Shown in pieces: positions 43,967-53,514 of a stretch of 64,000 bases of DNA. Numbering within the stretch: position 1 is the stretch's first letter; every line of letters starts with the position of its first letter. Below the pieces are notes generated by a model. That model ran no database searches and was not told where the DNA came from. It saw only the letters and a program-made list of their open reading frames with translations. The DNA is taken from assembly GCA_945860955.1 (NCBI GenBank), contig CAMATH010000017.1, positions 16,858 to 80,857 on the forward strand, given 5' to 3'. This DNA is from Planctomicrobium piriforme. Lineage in GTDB: Bacteria; Planctomycetota; Planctomycetia; Planctomycetales; Planctomycetaceae. Position numbers and translations under genes: made by a program.

Positions 43967-46894
43967 TCACTTGGCGACCTGCGGGGCCGCGAGCTGGACC
44001 CGTGCGCGGCGCATCATGGCGGCGGGACCGCCCGCGTTGGCCGGTTTCGTCGCGTCGGGTTTCGACTTCTGCAATTCTTCCCATTCCGGCATCTCCCGGA
44101 ACGGAGCGAGATCGGGGTCTTTTTTCATCAATTCGACATCCTGGAAACCCATCTCCAATGATTTCTTCAAGTCGGCCAGTCCGGCGGTCTTGAATTCCTG
44201 CAATTTCTTGTCGCGTTCCGGGCTCGCCTCGTCCTTGGCCACACGTTCGTACGCCCGCCCATAGACGCACGCCGCGTTGTATTGGAAGACTGGGTTTGAC
44301 GGGAATTTCTCGCGGTTTTCTTCCAGTTTCTTCACCGCGTCTTCGACTTTCCCCCCCGAGAGAATTCCCACCAGGCATTGTCCCGTCAGCGCCAGGCTGT
44401 TGTACGGGTCGAGTTCCCATCCCTTGGCGAAGTCTTTTCCAGCATCGTCCCACTTTTCCAGGTGCATCAGCGCGATGCCGCGTTCCGCGTAGGAGTCGGC
44501 GAATCCGGGATCCATCTGAATCGAGAGGGCGAACTGCTCCGCCGCCTCTTTGTACTTCTGTTCGCGCATCATCGCCTGCGCCTGGCTGTAGAACTGCCAA
44601 CCCGGGGACCGGTACTTCATGTTTTGCAAAGCGCCGACCGCGACATTCCTCTTATTGGCATCGCCCGAATCTCGCGCCTTGATCAGGGCGGCTCGCGCCT
44701 GGGGAGAACCCGTGTTCGCCAGCGAGTACATCAATTGGTTCCAAACGTTCGGCTGTTCCGCCTTTTCCAGCGCTTCAATCATCAGACGCACTGTCTCCGG
44801 ACCGCCATCCTCCTGAAGTCCCTGCATCGCGTAGCTGAACAATGAGCCGTCTTTGGCCAGCAGCGCCTCTCGCGCGAGTTCCCGAAAGCGCACCTTGTCC
44901 AACCGGGCCATCACCTGAATCACGGTCCCCTTTTCATGCGGTTGCAGTTTGGGGAATTTTTCCACGAGCACTTTTGCCGTCTCCTGATCCCCCATCAACG
45001 CGATCGTTTGAATCAGGCTCGTCTTGTTCTGGGACGCGTCAAATTTCGCCAGTAGCAAGGGAAGCGTTCGGCGGTCCTTCACACGGTTCAGCAGGGTGTA
45101 CATGCTGCCCATCGGTTCCTTGTCGGCGAGGTACGCCACAGTGAATTCCAGGGCGATTTCTTCGCTTTCGCGGTCGGACCGCGAAATCAGCACCGTCAGC
45201 GCCTGTTGACGCAGCGCGTCGTCCTCCCCCTTGATCGCCTTGGCCAGAACCTCAACCAATCGGGGATGTCCCACCTGCACCAACGCGTTGAGCGCCTCGA
45301 CATTCAATCCCTGTCGGCCGTCCTGCACAAATTCATAAATCGCTTCCGACCAGAGCGGTTTCGGGAATTGCGCCAACGTGCGGACGATTGTCTTCTTCAG
45401 TTCCGGCGGTTCATCACGCAGCAACAGCAACAGCGCCTCGTGAGCCGCTGTGTAGCGCGAACCCGCGAGACTGGCGATCGCGGTGGACGAGACCGGTTCG
45501 GTGTTCCTGCGGGCGACCGAGACCAACCGCCCCACGGCTTCGGGGGTACCGAAATTCGAAAGGGCCGCCAGCGCCGTCTGCTGGATGATCACGTCGTCGT
45601 CCAAGACCGCATCCAGCACGAGCGGGAGCTTGTCGTCGGCCAATCGGGCCGCGCCCCCGGCCAGAGCGGCTGCCCTTTCCAAACGGTTGGCGCTCCCAAG
45701 GGACCGAACCAATTCGGGTCGGGGAAGATTCTCAAAGGCGCTCCGCAGCGCCGAGATGACCGCGTCGACCTCGGTGGCGTGAAGCCGGGGTGCGGCGTTC
45801 GGACCGCCTCCTCCAAACAGGACCACATTCGCCACCACTGGCGGCGGGGGCTTCGGCTGATTTTCTTGTGGGGGGCCGGGCTGGCCCTGAGCGCCCGGGT
45901 TGGGCAGATTCACCAGGTGCAGTTCGCGCAGGGCCGCGGGGAGCGCTGGAAATTGGGTGTCCCCCATCTGCTGGCCCCGACCCACGATATTCGCCGCATT
46001 CTGAATCCAGTTGTGCAACTGATGGTCGGACAGTCGGGCACCAGGACGAAACGTCACCACCGCCCGCACGACCCGGTCCGCGACCAGTTTTTCCAGTTCA
46101 TCCGCGAGAATCCCCGTGCTGATGTTGGTGAGTTCGCCAGCCACCGAAATCAGTCCCAAGGACTTTCTGGGCCCAACCCGCTCGACCTCAATTCCCAACT
46201 GTTCCCGGGCGAGGCCGTTGATGTCGAACTCGACCGGGGTGCCGGGCGTCTTGATCTTCAACTGCATTGGGGGAATGTGGCTCCCCGAGGGAATCTCGGG
46301 GAACATCATCCAGGTGGTCGCCCCCTCACCCGGTCCCACTTCGACTTTTTCGGGCATCTGGGCGTCTTTGACTTGAATTCCCTGTTGCCCGATCTGGAAT
46401 GAGTGGAACTGAAATTGTTGCGGAGCCTCTTTCGTCGCCATTCCCATGCCGTCGACCACCAGTTCCACGGCGTCGCGCGTCAGGACGAACGGCTCGGCTG
46501 TGAGATTGACGAACACCACCTTGGCGGCGAAGAACCGCGGGTTCTGATTGTTGCCGTAGAAGACATTTCCCAGAAACATCGCGTCCACACCCGCGACGAT
46601 CTTTCGCGAGGCCGCTTCGTCTGAGATCTTGCCCGAATCGATCCGATCCTGCACAAGTTTGCTGTCGGCCGCTCGCAATCTGGGGAGGGCCGTTTTCAAG
46701 TCGAATTTGGGAACGGCTGGCTGCGCGACCGGGGGATTGGCAGGCGGAGTTGGCGTCTCGGTCTTGGAGGAAGGTTTCGTCTCCTCCGCAAACGGGTCGT
46801 CATTCGCTTCCTGAGCCCAAACCGTGCCGGGCAACGCCAGCCCGATCCAAAGGACAGTGAATCCCCAGCGAAAAACTTGCAAAGTACGTACCAT
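43967..46894 (-). CDS. secreted HEAT-repeat and TPR protein
   Basis: The 975-residue protein has a signal peptide (VLWIGLALPGTVWA), a Pro-rich linker (residues about 30-60), an N-terminal beta-rich region of unknown fold (about 65-330), a Pro/Gln-rich spacer, a long series of HEAT repeats (about 385-760, with units such as ALAALSNFGTPEAVGRLV), and C-terminal TPRs (AEQFALSIQMDPGFADSYA). Such proteins are scaffolds for protein-protein contacts in the periplasm; no enzymatic motif was found. It heads the long minus-strand row and is divergent from the radical SAM gene with 140 bases between. Confidence 0.82.
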   Translation of the reverse strand: MVRTLQVFRWGFTVLWIGLALPGTVWAQEANDDPFAEETKPSSKTETPTPPANPPVAQPAVPKFDLKTALPRLRAADSKLVQDRIDSGKISDEAASRKIVAGVDAMFLGNVFYGNNQNPRFFAAKVVFVNLTAEPFVLTRDAVELVVDGMGMATKEAPQQFQFHSFQIGQQGIQVKDAQMPEKVEVGPGEGATTWMMFPEIPSGSHIPPMQLKIKTPGTPVEFDINGLAREQLGIEVERVGPRKSLGLISVAGELTNISTGILADELEKLVADRVVRAVVTFRPGARLSDHQLHNWIQNAANIVGRGQQMGDTQFPALPAALRELHLVNLPNPGAQGQPGPPQENQPKPPPPVVANVVLFGGGGPNAAPRLHATEVDAVISALRSAFENLPRPELVRSLGSANRLERAAALAGGAARLADDKLPLVLDAVLDDDVIIQQTALAALSNFGTPEAVGRLVSVARRNTEPVSSTAIASLAGSRYTAAHEALLLLLRDEPPELKKTIVRTLAQFPKPLWSEAIYEFVQDGRQGLNVEALNALVQVGHPRLVEVLAKAIKGEDDALRQQALTVLISRSDRESEEIALEFTVAYLADKEPMGSMYTLLNRVKDRRTLPLLLAKFDASQNKTSLIQTIALMGDQETAKVLVEKFPKLQPHEKGTVIQVMARLDKVRFRELAREALLAKDGSLFSYAMQGLQEDGGPETVRLMIEALEKAEQPNVWNQLMYSLANTGSPQARAALIKARDSGDANKRNVAVGALQNMKYRSPGWQFYSQAQAMMREQKYKEAAEQFALSIQMDPGFADSYAERGIALMHLEKWDDAGKDFAKGWELDPYNSLALTGQCLVGILSGGKVEDAVKKLEENREKFPSNPVFQYNAACVYGRAYERVAKDEASPERDKKLQEFKTAGLADLKKSLEMGFQDVELMKKDPDLAPFREMPEWEELQKSKPDATKPANAGGPAAMMRRARVQLAAPQVAK

Positions 46895-47034
46895 CGAGGC
46901 ACCAGTCGACGAGCCGGGGTTTCGCGAAGAAGGGAACAGACGAACCGTGAGTGAAGTTTAACCTCTGTGGGTGCCCGGCGAAAGGTGGGGAGTTGGCGGT
47001 GTGACCCGAGGCCACAGTCCGAAGGAATTGAGGC

Positions 47035-48048
47035 GTGATCCACAGTGTGGTGACGGAACGTAAGATCCTGGAATTGCGCGGGGGGCGGAACCCCGTCAAC
47101 CCGGAGGTACCAGGAGCGTTTTTTGTGGAACCCGAGGCGACGGCGGCGGGACCGGTCGAAGATGTCGCGACGCTTTTTCTCACCAACCGCGAATGCCCGT
47201 TTCGGTGCCTCTATTGCGATCTTTGGAAAAACACCACCACGACGACTGTGCCGCCCGGAGCGATCCCGAGGCAGATTGACCACGCGCTGGAGCGACTCCC
47301 CGCCGCCCGCCACATCAAACTGTACAACAGCGGCAATTTCTTCGACGCCCAGGCGATTCCCCCGGACGACCACCCGGAAATCGCACGGAAAGTCGCGCAG
47401 TTTCAAACCGTCATCGTGGAAAATCATCCCCGGTTGACTGGTCCCGCCTGTGTACGATTTCGCGACCTGTTGCACACCGCCCGGCGGGAAATGGACTCGC
47501 ACCGGGTGACTCCGCTTCCGTCGCACCCTATGGAATTCGAGGTCGCCATGGGACTGGAGACAGTCCACCCCCAGATTCTGCCCAGTCTCAACAAACAGAT
47601 GACCTTGGACGATTTTCGACGGGGGGCGGAATACCTCAAGTCGCACGGGATTCATGCCCGGGCATTCATTTTGTTGCAACCCCCCTACATGCCGACGGAC
47701 GAGTCGGTCGATTGGGCACTCCGTTCCCTCGAATTCGCGTTTGATTGCGGAATTCGCGTCGCGACGGTGATTCCCACGCGCTCGGGGAACGGTGCGGTCG
47801 ACGCATTGGAAAGAATCGGAGAATACACGCCTCCCCGGCTGTCGCAGTTGGAAGCGGTCTTGGAGCGGGCGATCCCGTGGAATCGCGGCCGGGTCTTCGT
47901 GGATTTGTGGGACGCCGAGCGGTTTCGCGATTGTCCCCACTGTGGTGCCGAACAGATTCGACGGCTCGACGAAATGAATCGTAGGCAGACGGTTCTTCCG
48001 AAAATCGGGGCCTGCCCGCGACCAGGGTGTCGCCGAAACTCCGGGTGA
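47035..48048 (+). CDS. radical SAM protein
   Basis: The 337-residue protein has the radical SAM iron-sulfur motif CPFRCLYC (residues about 54-61) and a TIM-barrel continuing through KLYNSGNFFDAQAIPPDDH, TVIVENHPRL and FEVAMGLETVHP. A C-terminal cysteine cluster (CPHCGAEQ and CPRPGCRR) could bind zinc or an extra cluster. It is broadly like Elp3-related radical SAM proteins, but the exact subfamily and substrate are not recognised. It starts with GTG at 47035. The following 325 bases are non-coding and structured. Confidence 0.85.
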   Translation: MIHSVVTERKILELRGGRNPVNPEVPGAFFVEPEATAAGPVEDVATLFLTNRECPFRCLYCDLWKNTTTTTVPPGAIPRQIDHALERLPAARHIKLYNSGNFFDAQAIPPDDHPEIARKVAQFQTVIVENHPRLTGPACVRFRDLLHTARREMDSHRVTPLPSHPMEFEVAMGLETVHPQILPSLNKQMTLDDFRRGAEYLKSHGIHARAFILLQPPYMPTDESVDWALRSLEFAFDCGIRVATVIPTRSGNGAVDALERIGEYTPPRLSQLEAVLERAIPWNRGRVFVDLWDAERFRDCPHCGAEQIRRLDEMNRRQTVLPKIGACPRPGCRRNSG

Positions 48049-48373
48049 CCGGATGATAGGATGCTCCCACGAGGCTGCCGGTTGAGGCGATCCGGTCGCG
48101 TGTTTGCCATAGTCGGTTGCGGTTCGGCTTCGCGGGAACCACAACCGGAGCGACGCCGCGAAGCGTCGTCGATAAAAAACGACAGCCCCCAAGGCGGGCA
48201 TGTTCGGGTGGAATGTCCCGCGCCGAAAATTTCCGCGGAATGCGGGAAATCCCCTCCGTTCGGCTTGTCTTTGATACCGACAGTGTTGAAGATAGGCGTT
48301 CCCTCGCGGGCATATCGTCCGCGTGGTTCAGTTCGCATTCCCACCGGAAACTCCCGAGCGAGGAAGAATCGCC
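48049..48373. other. structured intergenic region upstream of the metallopeptidase
   Basis: No gene is supported. A 12-bp stem with one mismatch (48114-48125 with 48136-48147) and a 6-bp stem CGACGC/GCGTCG (48151-48156 with 48163-48168) stand next to each other, followed by an A-run. A third inverted repeat, TCCCGC...GCGGGA, lies near 48220-48255. Neither a clear promoter nor a U-run terminator was found. Confidence 0.4.
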
Positions 48374-49246
48374 ATGCGTTTGGATGAGCAACGTGCCAGT
48401 GACAATGTTGAGGATCGTCGCCGCATGGGGACGGGGCCGATGATCGCGGGAGGTGGCCTGGTCGGCCTAGTGATCGCCGTCATTGTGATGCTGATGGGAG
48501 GGAATCCACAAAAAGTGATGGAGCAGATGGGCCAACAGCAGCAGCAACAGGCCCGAGGAGGTGGCAAAGCGGAGGGAGAGCGGGAACTGACTCCTGAAGA
48601 GGAGAAGCTGGGAGAGTTTGTAAAAAAAGTCTTGGGTTCGACCGAGGATGTGTGGGACGAGTTGCTTCCCAAGGAGTACAACAAAAAATATGTCCGGCCG
48701 ACATTGGTGCTGTTTTCGGGGCGGACCGAGTCCGCCTGTGGGAGCGCCAACGCCGCCGTGGGACCGTTCTATTGCCCGGCCGACCAGAAGGTCTACATCG
48801 ACCTGGCGTTTTACAAAGAGTTGCAGGACCGGTTCAAAGCTCCGGGGGATTTCGCGCAGGCGTACGTCATCGCGCACGAAATCGGCCACCATATTCAGAA
48901 CCAGCTCGGACAGACAGAAAAGGTCCATCGGCTGCAAGGGCGAGTCTCGAAAGCCGAATACAATCAGGCGTCGGTGCGATTGGAATTGCAAGCGGATTTC
49001 TACGCGGGCGTCTGGGCGCACCATGCCCAGAAGAAAAAGGGAATTCTGGACGCCGGCGATATCCGCGAAGGTCTGCGCTGCGCCAGCGCCATCGGCGACG
49101 ACACGTTGCAGCAGGAAGCCCAGGGTTATGTGCGTCCCGAATCGTTCACCCACGGCTCGTCGGAGCAGCGGATGCGCTGGTTTGAAAAGGGGCTGAAGAC
49201 TGGCGACATGCGGCAAGGGGACACGTTTGCCGCCGATGAACTGTAA
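48374..49246 (+). CDS. neutral zinc metallopeptidase (YpfJ/KPN_02809 family)
   Basis: This 290-residue membrane-anchored protein has an N-terminal span (GGGLVGLVIAVIVMLMGG), a Gln-rich spacer and the zinc peptidase domain. The HExxH motif is AHEIGHHIQ (His168, Glu169, His172) and the downstream LELQADFYAGVWAHH supplies the third ligand region. The catalytic domain should face the periplasm. The ATG at 48374 is preceded by GAGGAA. A paralog with a broken active site follows 59 bases later on the same strand. The substrate is unknown. Confidence 0.93.
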   Translation: MRLDEQRASDNVEDRRRMGTGPMIAGGGLVGLVIAVIVMLMGGNPQKVMEQMGQQQQQQARGGGKAEGERELTPEEEKLGEFVKKVLGSTEDVWDELLPKEYNKKYVRPTLVLFSGRTESACGSANAAVGPFYCPADQKVYIDLAFYKELQDRFKAPGDFAQAYVIAHEIGHHIQNQLGQTEKVHRLQGRVSKAEYNQASVRLELQADFYAGVWAHHAQKKKGILDAGDIREGLRCASAIGDDTLQQEAQGYVRPESFTHGSSEQRMRWFEKGLKTGDMRQGDTFAADEL

Positions 49247-49305
49247 CGGCGGCGACGTCTGAATTGTCGCGTTTAACGCCCTCTTCTCGATTCTTCGCGT
49301 TCATC

Positions 49306-50157
49306 ATGACCGGCCTCAAACGTTTTCAAGTCGTCGCAGGCCACCCGCGGAGTGGGGTGGGCCGGGTCGGGCTGTTGTTGTTGGTTGTTGCCGGTTTCGG
49401 GGGGATCTTTGGGTTGTTTCTGCTCGCTGGCGGAAACCTCGGCGACTTGATGCGGCAGATCGACGAGAACCAGGGATTCGGTCAAGGTGACGGGAATGGT
49501 GAAAGTGAACGGGTCGAAGTCCCCGGGATTCCCGGGGAGCTGCTGGCGGAAGCCGATCCGATGTTCCAGGATCTCGCGCAGAAGCTTGGTATCGCCTACC
49601 AGCCTCCCCAGCGTTCCGTATTTCGAAATCGGGTGACGACCGAGTGCTTTGAGTTTCAAAGTGTCGCGGGACCGTTCTATTGTTTTGCCGACGAACGCCT
49701 CTACCTCGAAATGGATTTCTTTGACGAGTTGACGATCCGTTCAAGCGAAACTGCGGAGTTGGCCCATGCCTACGTGATCGGCCGGCTGATGGGGAAACAC
49801 CTGCAGACCCGCATGGGAATCACCGACCGTGTGCGGCAGCGTGAATTCGACCTCAAACCGTTCGAACGGCTCAAACAGCAAACCCAGCTCGAATTGCAAG
49901 CCGATTATTTCGCAGGCTGTTGGGCGCATCAATCCAGCCGTTTCCGAAAACTGGCGAAAGAGAACTCATTGGATGTCGCCATGAAGGCGATTCAGGCCGT
50001 CACACGCGATCGTCTGGAGAATTGCAAGGACGATGGGGGAATTGTCGCCGAGAAGTATGACTACGCGACGTTCGAGCAGCGACTGAAATGGTTTCAACTG
50101 GGACTGGAATCGGGTGATCCGGCGGAACATGATCCTTTCAAGGTCAAAACCCCGTAA
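49306..50157 (+). CDS. inactive paralog of the neutral zinc metallopeptidase (pseudopeptidase)
   Basis: The 283-residue protein aligns over its length with the metallopeptidase just upstream: an N-terminal span (LLLLVVAGFGGIFGLFLLAGG), the shared SVAGPFYCFADERLYLEMDF block, LELQADYFAGCWAHQ and the YATFEQRLKWFQLGLESGD tail. The zinc site is lost: where the active copy has HEIGHH this one has RLMGKH (codons 49783-49800), so both His of HExxH and the Glu are replaced by Arg, Lys and Leu. The frame is intact, so this looks like a maintained non-catalytic partner or regulator rather than decay. ATG at 49306 was chosen; a TTG at 49264 is possible. Confidence 0.87.
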   Translation: MTGLKRFQVVAGHPRSGVGRVGLLLLVVAGFGGIFGLFLLAGGNLGDLMRQIDENQGFGQGDGNGESERVEVPGIPGELLAEADPMFQDLAQKLGIAYQPPQRSVFRNRVTTECFEFQSVAGPFYCFADERLYLEMDFFDELTIRSSETAELAHAYVIGRLMGKHLQTRMGITDRVRQREFDLKPFERLKQQTQLELQADYFAGCWAHQSSRFRKLAKENSLDVAMKAIQAVTRDRLENCKDDGGIVAEKYDYATFEQRLKWFQLGLESGDPAEHDPFKVKTP

Positions 50158-50163
50158 CGTCCC

Positions 50164-51498
50164 ATGAATGATCACGCCAACCCGGATCAGTCGCTGGCTC
50201 CCACGCGAGTTCGTTGGCTGATTTTGTCGGCGCTGTGTCTGGCGGCCACAACCGCCTATATTCAACGCCAGTGTCTGGGGACGATTGAAAGTGCGGTTCG
50301 CGAGGATCTGGGACTGTCGTTAGGGACGATGGCCGATGTTCTGTCGGCGTTTTTTGTCACCTACGCGCTGTTTCAGGTTCCCGCAGGTAAACTCGCCGAG
50401 GTATTTGGTACTCGCCGAGCGTTGGGGGTTATGGCCGTCGCGTGGTCGATCGCGTGTGGCTTGACCAGTCTGGTGACGGGACTGCCTGGTCTGCTGGCCT
50501 GTCGACTGATCATGGGGGCCGCCCAGGCCGGGATCTTCACCTGCACGACCTTATCCATTCGTCGGTGGTTTCCGCCGCACCGGTTCGGACTGGCGAACGG
50601 TCTCCTCGCGGGTTTCATGCAAGTCGGAGGGTATCTTGGCGCGACGTTCGCCGGCTGGTTGACCGAGAACTTTGGATGGCGAACGATGTTCCTGATCTTC
50701 GCCATCCCCGGCTTCCTGTGGGCCGTGTGGTTCTGGTGGGTCTTTCGCGACTCTCCCGGGGAACATCCGTCTGTGAATGACGCGGAACGGCAACTATTGA
50801 CACCGGTGGTGCCGACCGGGGGAATGGCCGAACGGGTGTCGGTTTCGTGGCTCGCCCTCGCGGTCGCCTGGCCGCTCTGGTGTCTGGGAGCACAGCAATT
50901 CTTCCGCGCCGGAGCCCAGATGTTCTATGGAAGCTGGTTTTCGACGTATCTGATAGAGGCCCGGGGGTTGTCCCTGACCATCGCCGGGTACGTGAATGGG
51001 CTGCCGATCGCGGCGGCGGCGCTCGGCCCAATTGCTGGTGGATGGGCTTCCGACTGGCTGGAGCGAAAGACGGGCGATCGTCGAATCAGTCGCCAGGGAC
51101 TCGCCGTTGGATGTCTGCTGATCTGCGCCGGCCTGATGTGGGTGGGGTACCACCTCACCGACATTCGACAATCGATGGCGGTGATTTGCCTCGGTGCGTT
51201 TTTCGCGGCCGCCGCTGGCCCGGCCGCCTATACCGTCGCGATGGACCTGGGGGGAAAGTCCCTGGCGATTGTGTTTTCGATCATGAACATGTGGGGAAAT
51301 GTCGGGGCGGCGGCCTTTCCCCACCTCATTCCCTTCGTTTTGGGAAACGCCGCGAATCGCCAGCCCACCGATCCCCCGCCTGATTGGGACGGGGTCTTTC
51401 TGGCCTTTTCGCTCCTCTATGTGCTGGCCGCGGCCTGCTGGATTCCGTTCAATTCCACCCGTCGGTTGTTCCCGGAGACTTCACCCCGCGAGAAATAA
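50164..51498 (+). CDS. MFS transporter (anion:cation symporter-like)
   Basis: This 444-residue major facilitator protein has twelve predicted spans. The N-terminal half carries the loop motif GKLAEVFGTRRALG between helices 2 and 3 and CRLIMGAAQAGIFTCTTLSI in helix 4, as in hexuronate, phthalate and sugar-phosphate transporters of the anion:cation symporter group. The second half includes GGWASDWLERKTGDRR. It begins six bases after the pseudopeptidase gene, so the three genes from 48374 to 51498 may form one transcript. The substrate is unknown. Confidence 0.9.
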   Translation: MNDHANPDQSLAPTRVRWLILSALCLAATTAYIQRQCLGTIESAVREDLGLSLGTMADVLSAFFVTYALFQVPAGKLAEVFGTRRALGVMAVAWSIACGLTSLVTGLPGLLACRLIMGAAQAGIFTCTTLSIRRWFPPHRFGLANGLLAGFMQVGGYLGATFAGWLTENFGWRTMFLIFAIPGFLWAVWFWWVFRDSPGEHPSVNDAERQLLTPVVPTGGMAERVSVSWLALAVAWPLWCLGAQQFFRAGAQMFYGSWFSTYLIEARGLSLTIAGYVNGLPIAAAALGPIAGGWASDWLERKTGDRRISRQGLAVGCLLICAGLMWVGYHLTDIRQSMAVICLGAFFAAAAGPAAYTVAMDLGGKSLAIVFSIMNMWGNVGAAAFPHLIPFVLGNAANRQPTDPPPDWDGVFLAFSLLYVLAAACWIPFNSTRRLFPETSPREK

Positions 51499-51512
51499 CG
51501 CGGCGCGACGCA

Positions 51513-51905
51513 TCACGGTCCGAAATCGTCGTCCAGTTCCGATTTCGAAGTCGGCTCGCTCTTGGGGAGCGTCTTGCGTTCCCCCTTGTCCGATTTTTCC
51601 GAACGTCCCCCCTTCAGGTATTTCTGGAAGACATTCTTTTCGGCAGGAGGGGACTTTTTGACCGATCGCAGATCATCCTCGTCATTGACATCAAATGCCG
51701 AAACGGGCTTCTGGTCGGCCCGTGCGGAGGTATCCCCGTCTTCGAAGTCGGGTTCCCACTGCCGGGGCACGGAATTCAAGCCAAAGTCGGGAGCCAGCGA
51801 TTCTTTGCCATCATCGCCCGACATCAGCGGCAGGCCCTTGCATCCCGCGACACCGAGGCAAAACGCCAGCAGCGCGATCCGGCAAATCGAAAAATGCGGC
51901 GACAT
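51513..51905 (-). CDS. small lipoprotein of unknown function
   Basis: The product has 130 residues. The N-terminal signal ends in the lipobox GVAGC (CRIALLAFCLGVAGCKG), so the mature protein is predicted to be lipid-modified. The rest is hydrophilic, rich in Asp, Glu, Lys and Ser (FEDGDTSARADQ, NDEDDLRSVKKSP), and probably disordered. The ATG at 51905 has AGGAG upstream. The gene is convergent with the MFS gene and divergent from the LptF/G gene. No family is recognised. Confidence 0.65.
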   Translation of the reverse strand: MSPHFSICRIALLAFCLGVAGCKGLPLMSGDDGKESLAPDFGLNSVPRQWEPDFEDGDTSARADQKPVSAFDVNDEDDLRSVKKSPPAEKNVFQKYLKGGRSEKSDKGERKTLPKSEPTSKSELDDDFGP

Positions 51906-52056
51906 CCTGTTCACTCCTGAACCAATCCCGGCTGGAGATCCTCTCCGCCGACGACACCTGCGCGGCCTTATACCACGGGGGGCGTGGCGTGGGAATAGGG
52001 AGTTTTCGACGCGACAGGGCGGCACATTCGCGATCCGGTTCCAAAGTCACTTGGGC

Positions 52057-52086
52057 TTGACCCAACGAACACAAACCCCCTATACG
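52057..52086 (+). promoter_or_regulatory. promoter of the LptF/G permease gene
   Basis: TTGACC (five of six consensus bases) at 52057-52062 and TATACG at 52081-52086 are 18 bases apart, about 60 bases before the ATG at 52146. Confidence 0.45.
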
Positions 52087-52145
52087 ACGCCCCTCGTCCT
52101 ACCATCTCCACGCACCCTCCACGCGCGCCGGACCACAAACTTCTC

Positions 52146-53327
52146 ATGACCATTCTGCACCGGTATGTGCTGCGGCAACTGATCTGGGTGTTCGCACTCA
52201 CGCTGTTGTCGCTGACCGGGATGCTGGTGATTGTCGGAGTGATCGGCGAGGCGTCGAAGAACGGGCTGGGGCCACAGCAGATTCGCGACATTCTCCCCTA
52301 TGTCGTTCCCAGCCTGCTGCCGTTCACGATCCCCGCGACGTTTCTGCTCACCGTTTGTGTCGTTTACGGACGACTGGCGGGGGACAACGAGATCACGGCG
52401 ATCAAGGCGGCGGGAATCAACGTCATGTCGGTGCTGTGGCCCGCCTACATCGCGGCGGCGGTCTTGAGTCTGGGAACGTTCTGGCTGACAGACCAGGTGA
52501 TCCCTTGGGCGCGGTCGAACGTCGAGCGGGTGATCCTGACCGCGATGGAAGACATCTTCCTCGGCATTCTGAAGGAGAAAAACCACTTTTCAGATCCGGA
52601 TCGCGGGATCGCGATTTCTGTCCGGGCGATTGAAGGTTCGAAGCTGATCGAACCCCATTTCCGTTACAAGCTCCCGGGGAGTCCCAACACGGTCAACATC
52701 ACCGCCCGCGAGGCGACATTGCAGTTCGATCTCGAACAGCAGCATGTGATGTTGAGTCTCGTGGAGGGCCAGGTCGTCTTGCCGGGGGGGGATCAGGCGA
52801 ATGTCGCTGATGAGCAGTATCCGTTTCCGCTTCCCATTCGCTCGAAGGCCCCACCGCCGCGCGACCTTCCGATCTCGCAGCTCCGTTCGGGGATGCGGCT
52901 GTGTCGCACGGAACGCGAGTCACTGGACCGTCGCCAGGTGATCACCATGGCGTTCGCCCTATCCCATGGCGACTTCGGCGAACTTTCGCTGAAGAAACAG
53001 GATCTCCACACGCAAAAATCGAATGAAGCGACCGAACGCTATCGCAAACTGTACACCGAAATCCACTCGCGGTTGGCATTGGCCTGTAGCTGTTTCTTTT
53101 TCGCTTTGGTGGGGAGTCCGTTCGCGGTGTTGCAGGGGCGTCGGCAGTTTCTCACCAGCTTCGCGCTCTGTTTCATCCCCATACTGATCATCTACTATCC
53201 GATCGTGCTGGTGATGATGAACCTGGGAAAAGATGCGGTGATCGATCCGGCGATCGGAATGTGGATTGGCAATCTCGGCATGGGCGGAGCCGCCTGGTTC
53301 TTGTTGAAACGCGTTCTGAAACATTAG
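52146..53327 (+). CDS. LptF/LptG family permease (YjgP/YjgQ)
   Basis: This 393-residue inner-membrane permease belongs to the lipopolysaccharide-export LptF/G family. Four or more spans frame a periplasmic beta-jellyroll: N-terminal YVLRQLIWVFALTLLSLTGM and FTIPATFLLTVCVVYGRLAGDNEITAIKAAGI, the periplasmic domain about residues 110-290, then ALACSCFFFALVGSPFAVLQ and two C-terminal spans. The family works with LptB ATPase and normally as an F/G pair; only one is present here, so a second permease must be elsewhere. The presence of the gene fits a diderm envelope. Confidence 0.92.
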   Translation: MTILHRYVLRQLIWVFALTLLSLTGMLVIVGVIGEASKNGLGPQQIRDILPYVVPSLLPFTIPATFLLTVCVVYGRLAGDNEITAIKAAGINVMSVLWPAYIAAAVLSLGTFWLTDQVIPWARSNVERVILTAMEDIFLGILKEKNHFSDPDRGIAISVRAIEGSKLIEPHFRYKLPGSPNTVNITAREATLQFDLEQQHVMLSLVEGQVVLPGGDQANVADEQYPFPLPIRSKAPPPRDLPISQLRSGMRLCRTERESLDRRQVITMAFALSHGDFGELSLKKQDLHTQKSNEATERYRKLYTEIHSRLALACSCFFFALVGSPFAVLQGRRQFLTSFALCFIPILIIYYPIVLVMMNLGKDAVIDPAIGMWIGNLGMGGAAWFLLKRVLKH

Positions 53328-53514
53328 GTTTGGAGATCGCGCCAAAATTCCCCTCTCGCTCTTGGGACAGGAGCGGGGAACTCGCCGGGTTTGTCGTGAA
53401 AACTCCTGGGAATTGATACAGTCCGGGGGTTCCTCCGACCGGATCCTGCGTTCGCGAATCCCTTCGGTCGGGGCGTCGCGCTGACCACAACCCAACCTGT
53501 CACGGAGCCGTCAC

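Noticed and set aside
46696..48201. Minus-strand open frame of 501 codons
   Set aside because: Antisense to the radical SAM gene, which has the CxxxCxxC motif; this frame runs across the promoter gap and into another gene.
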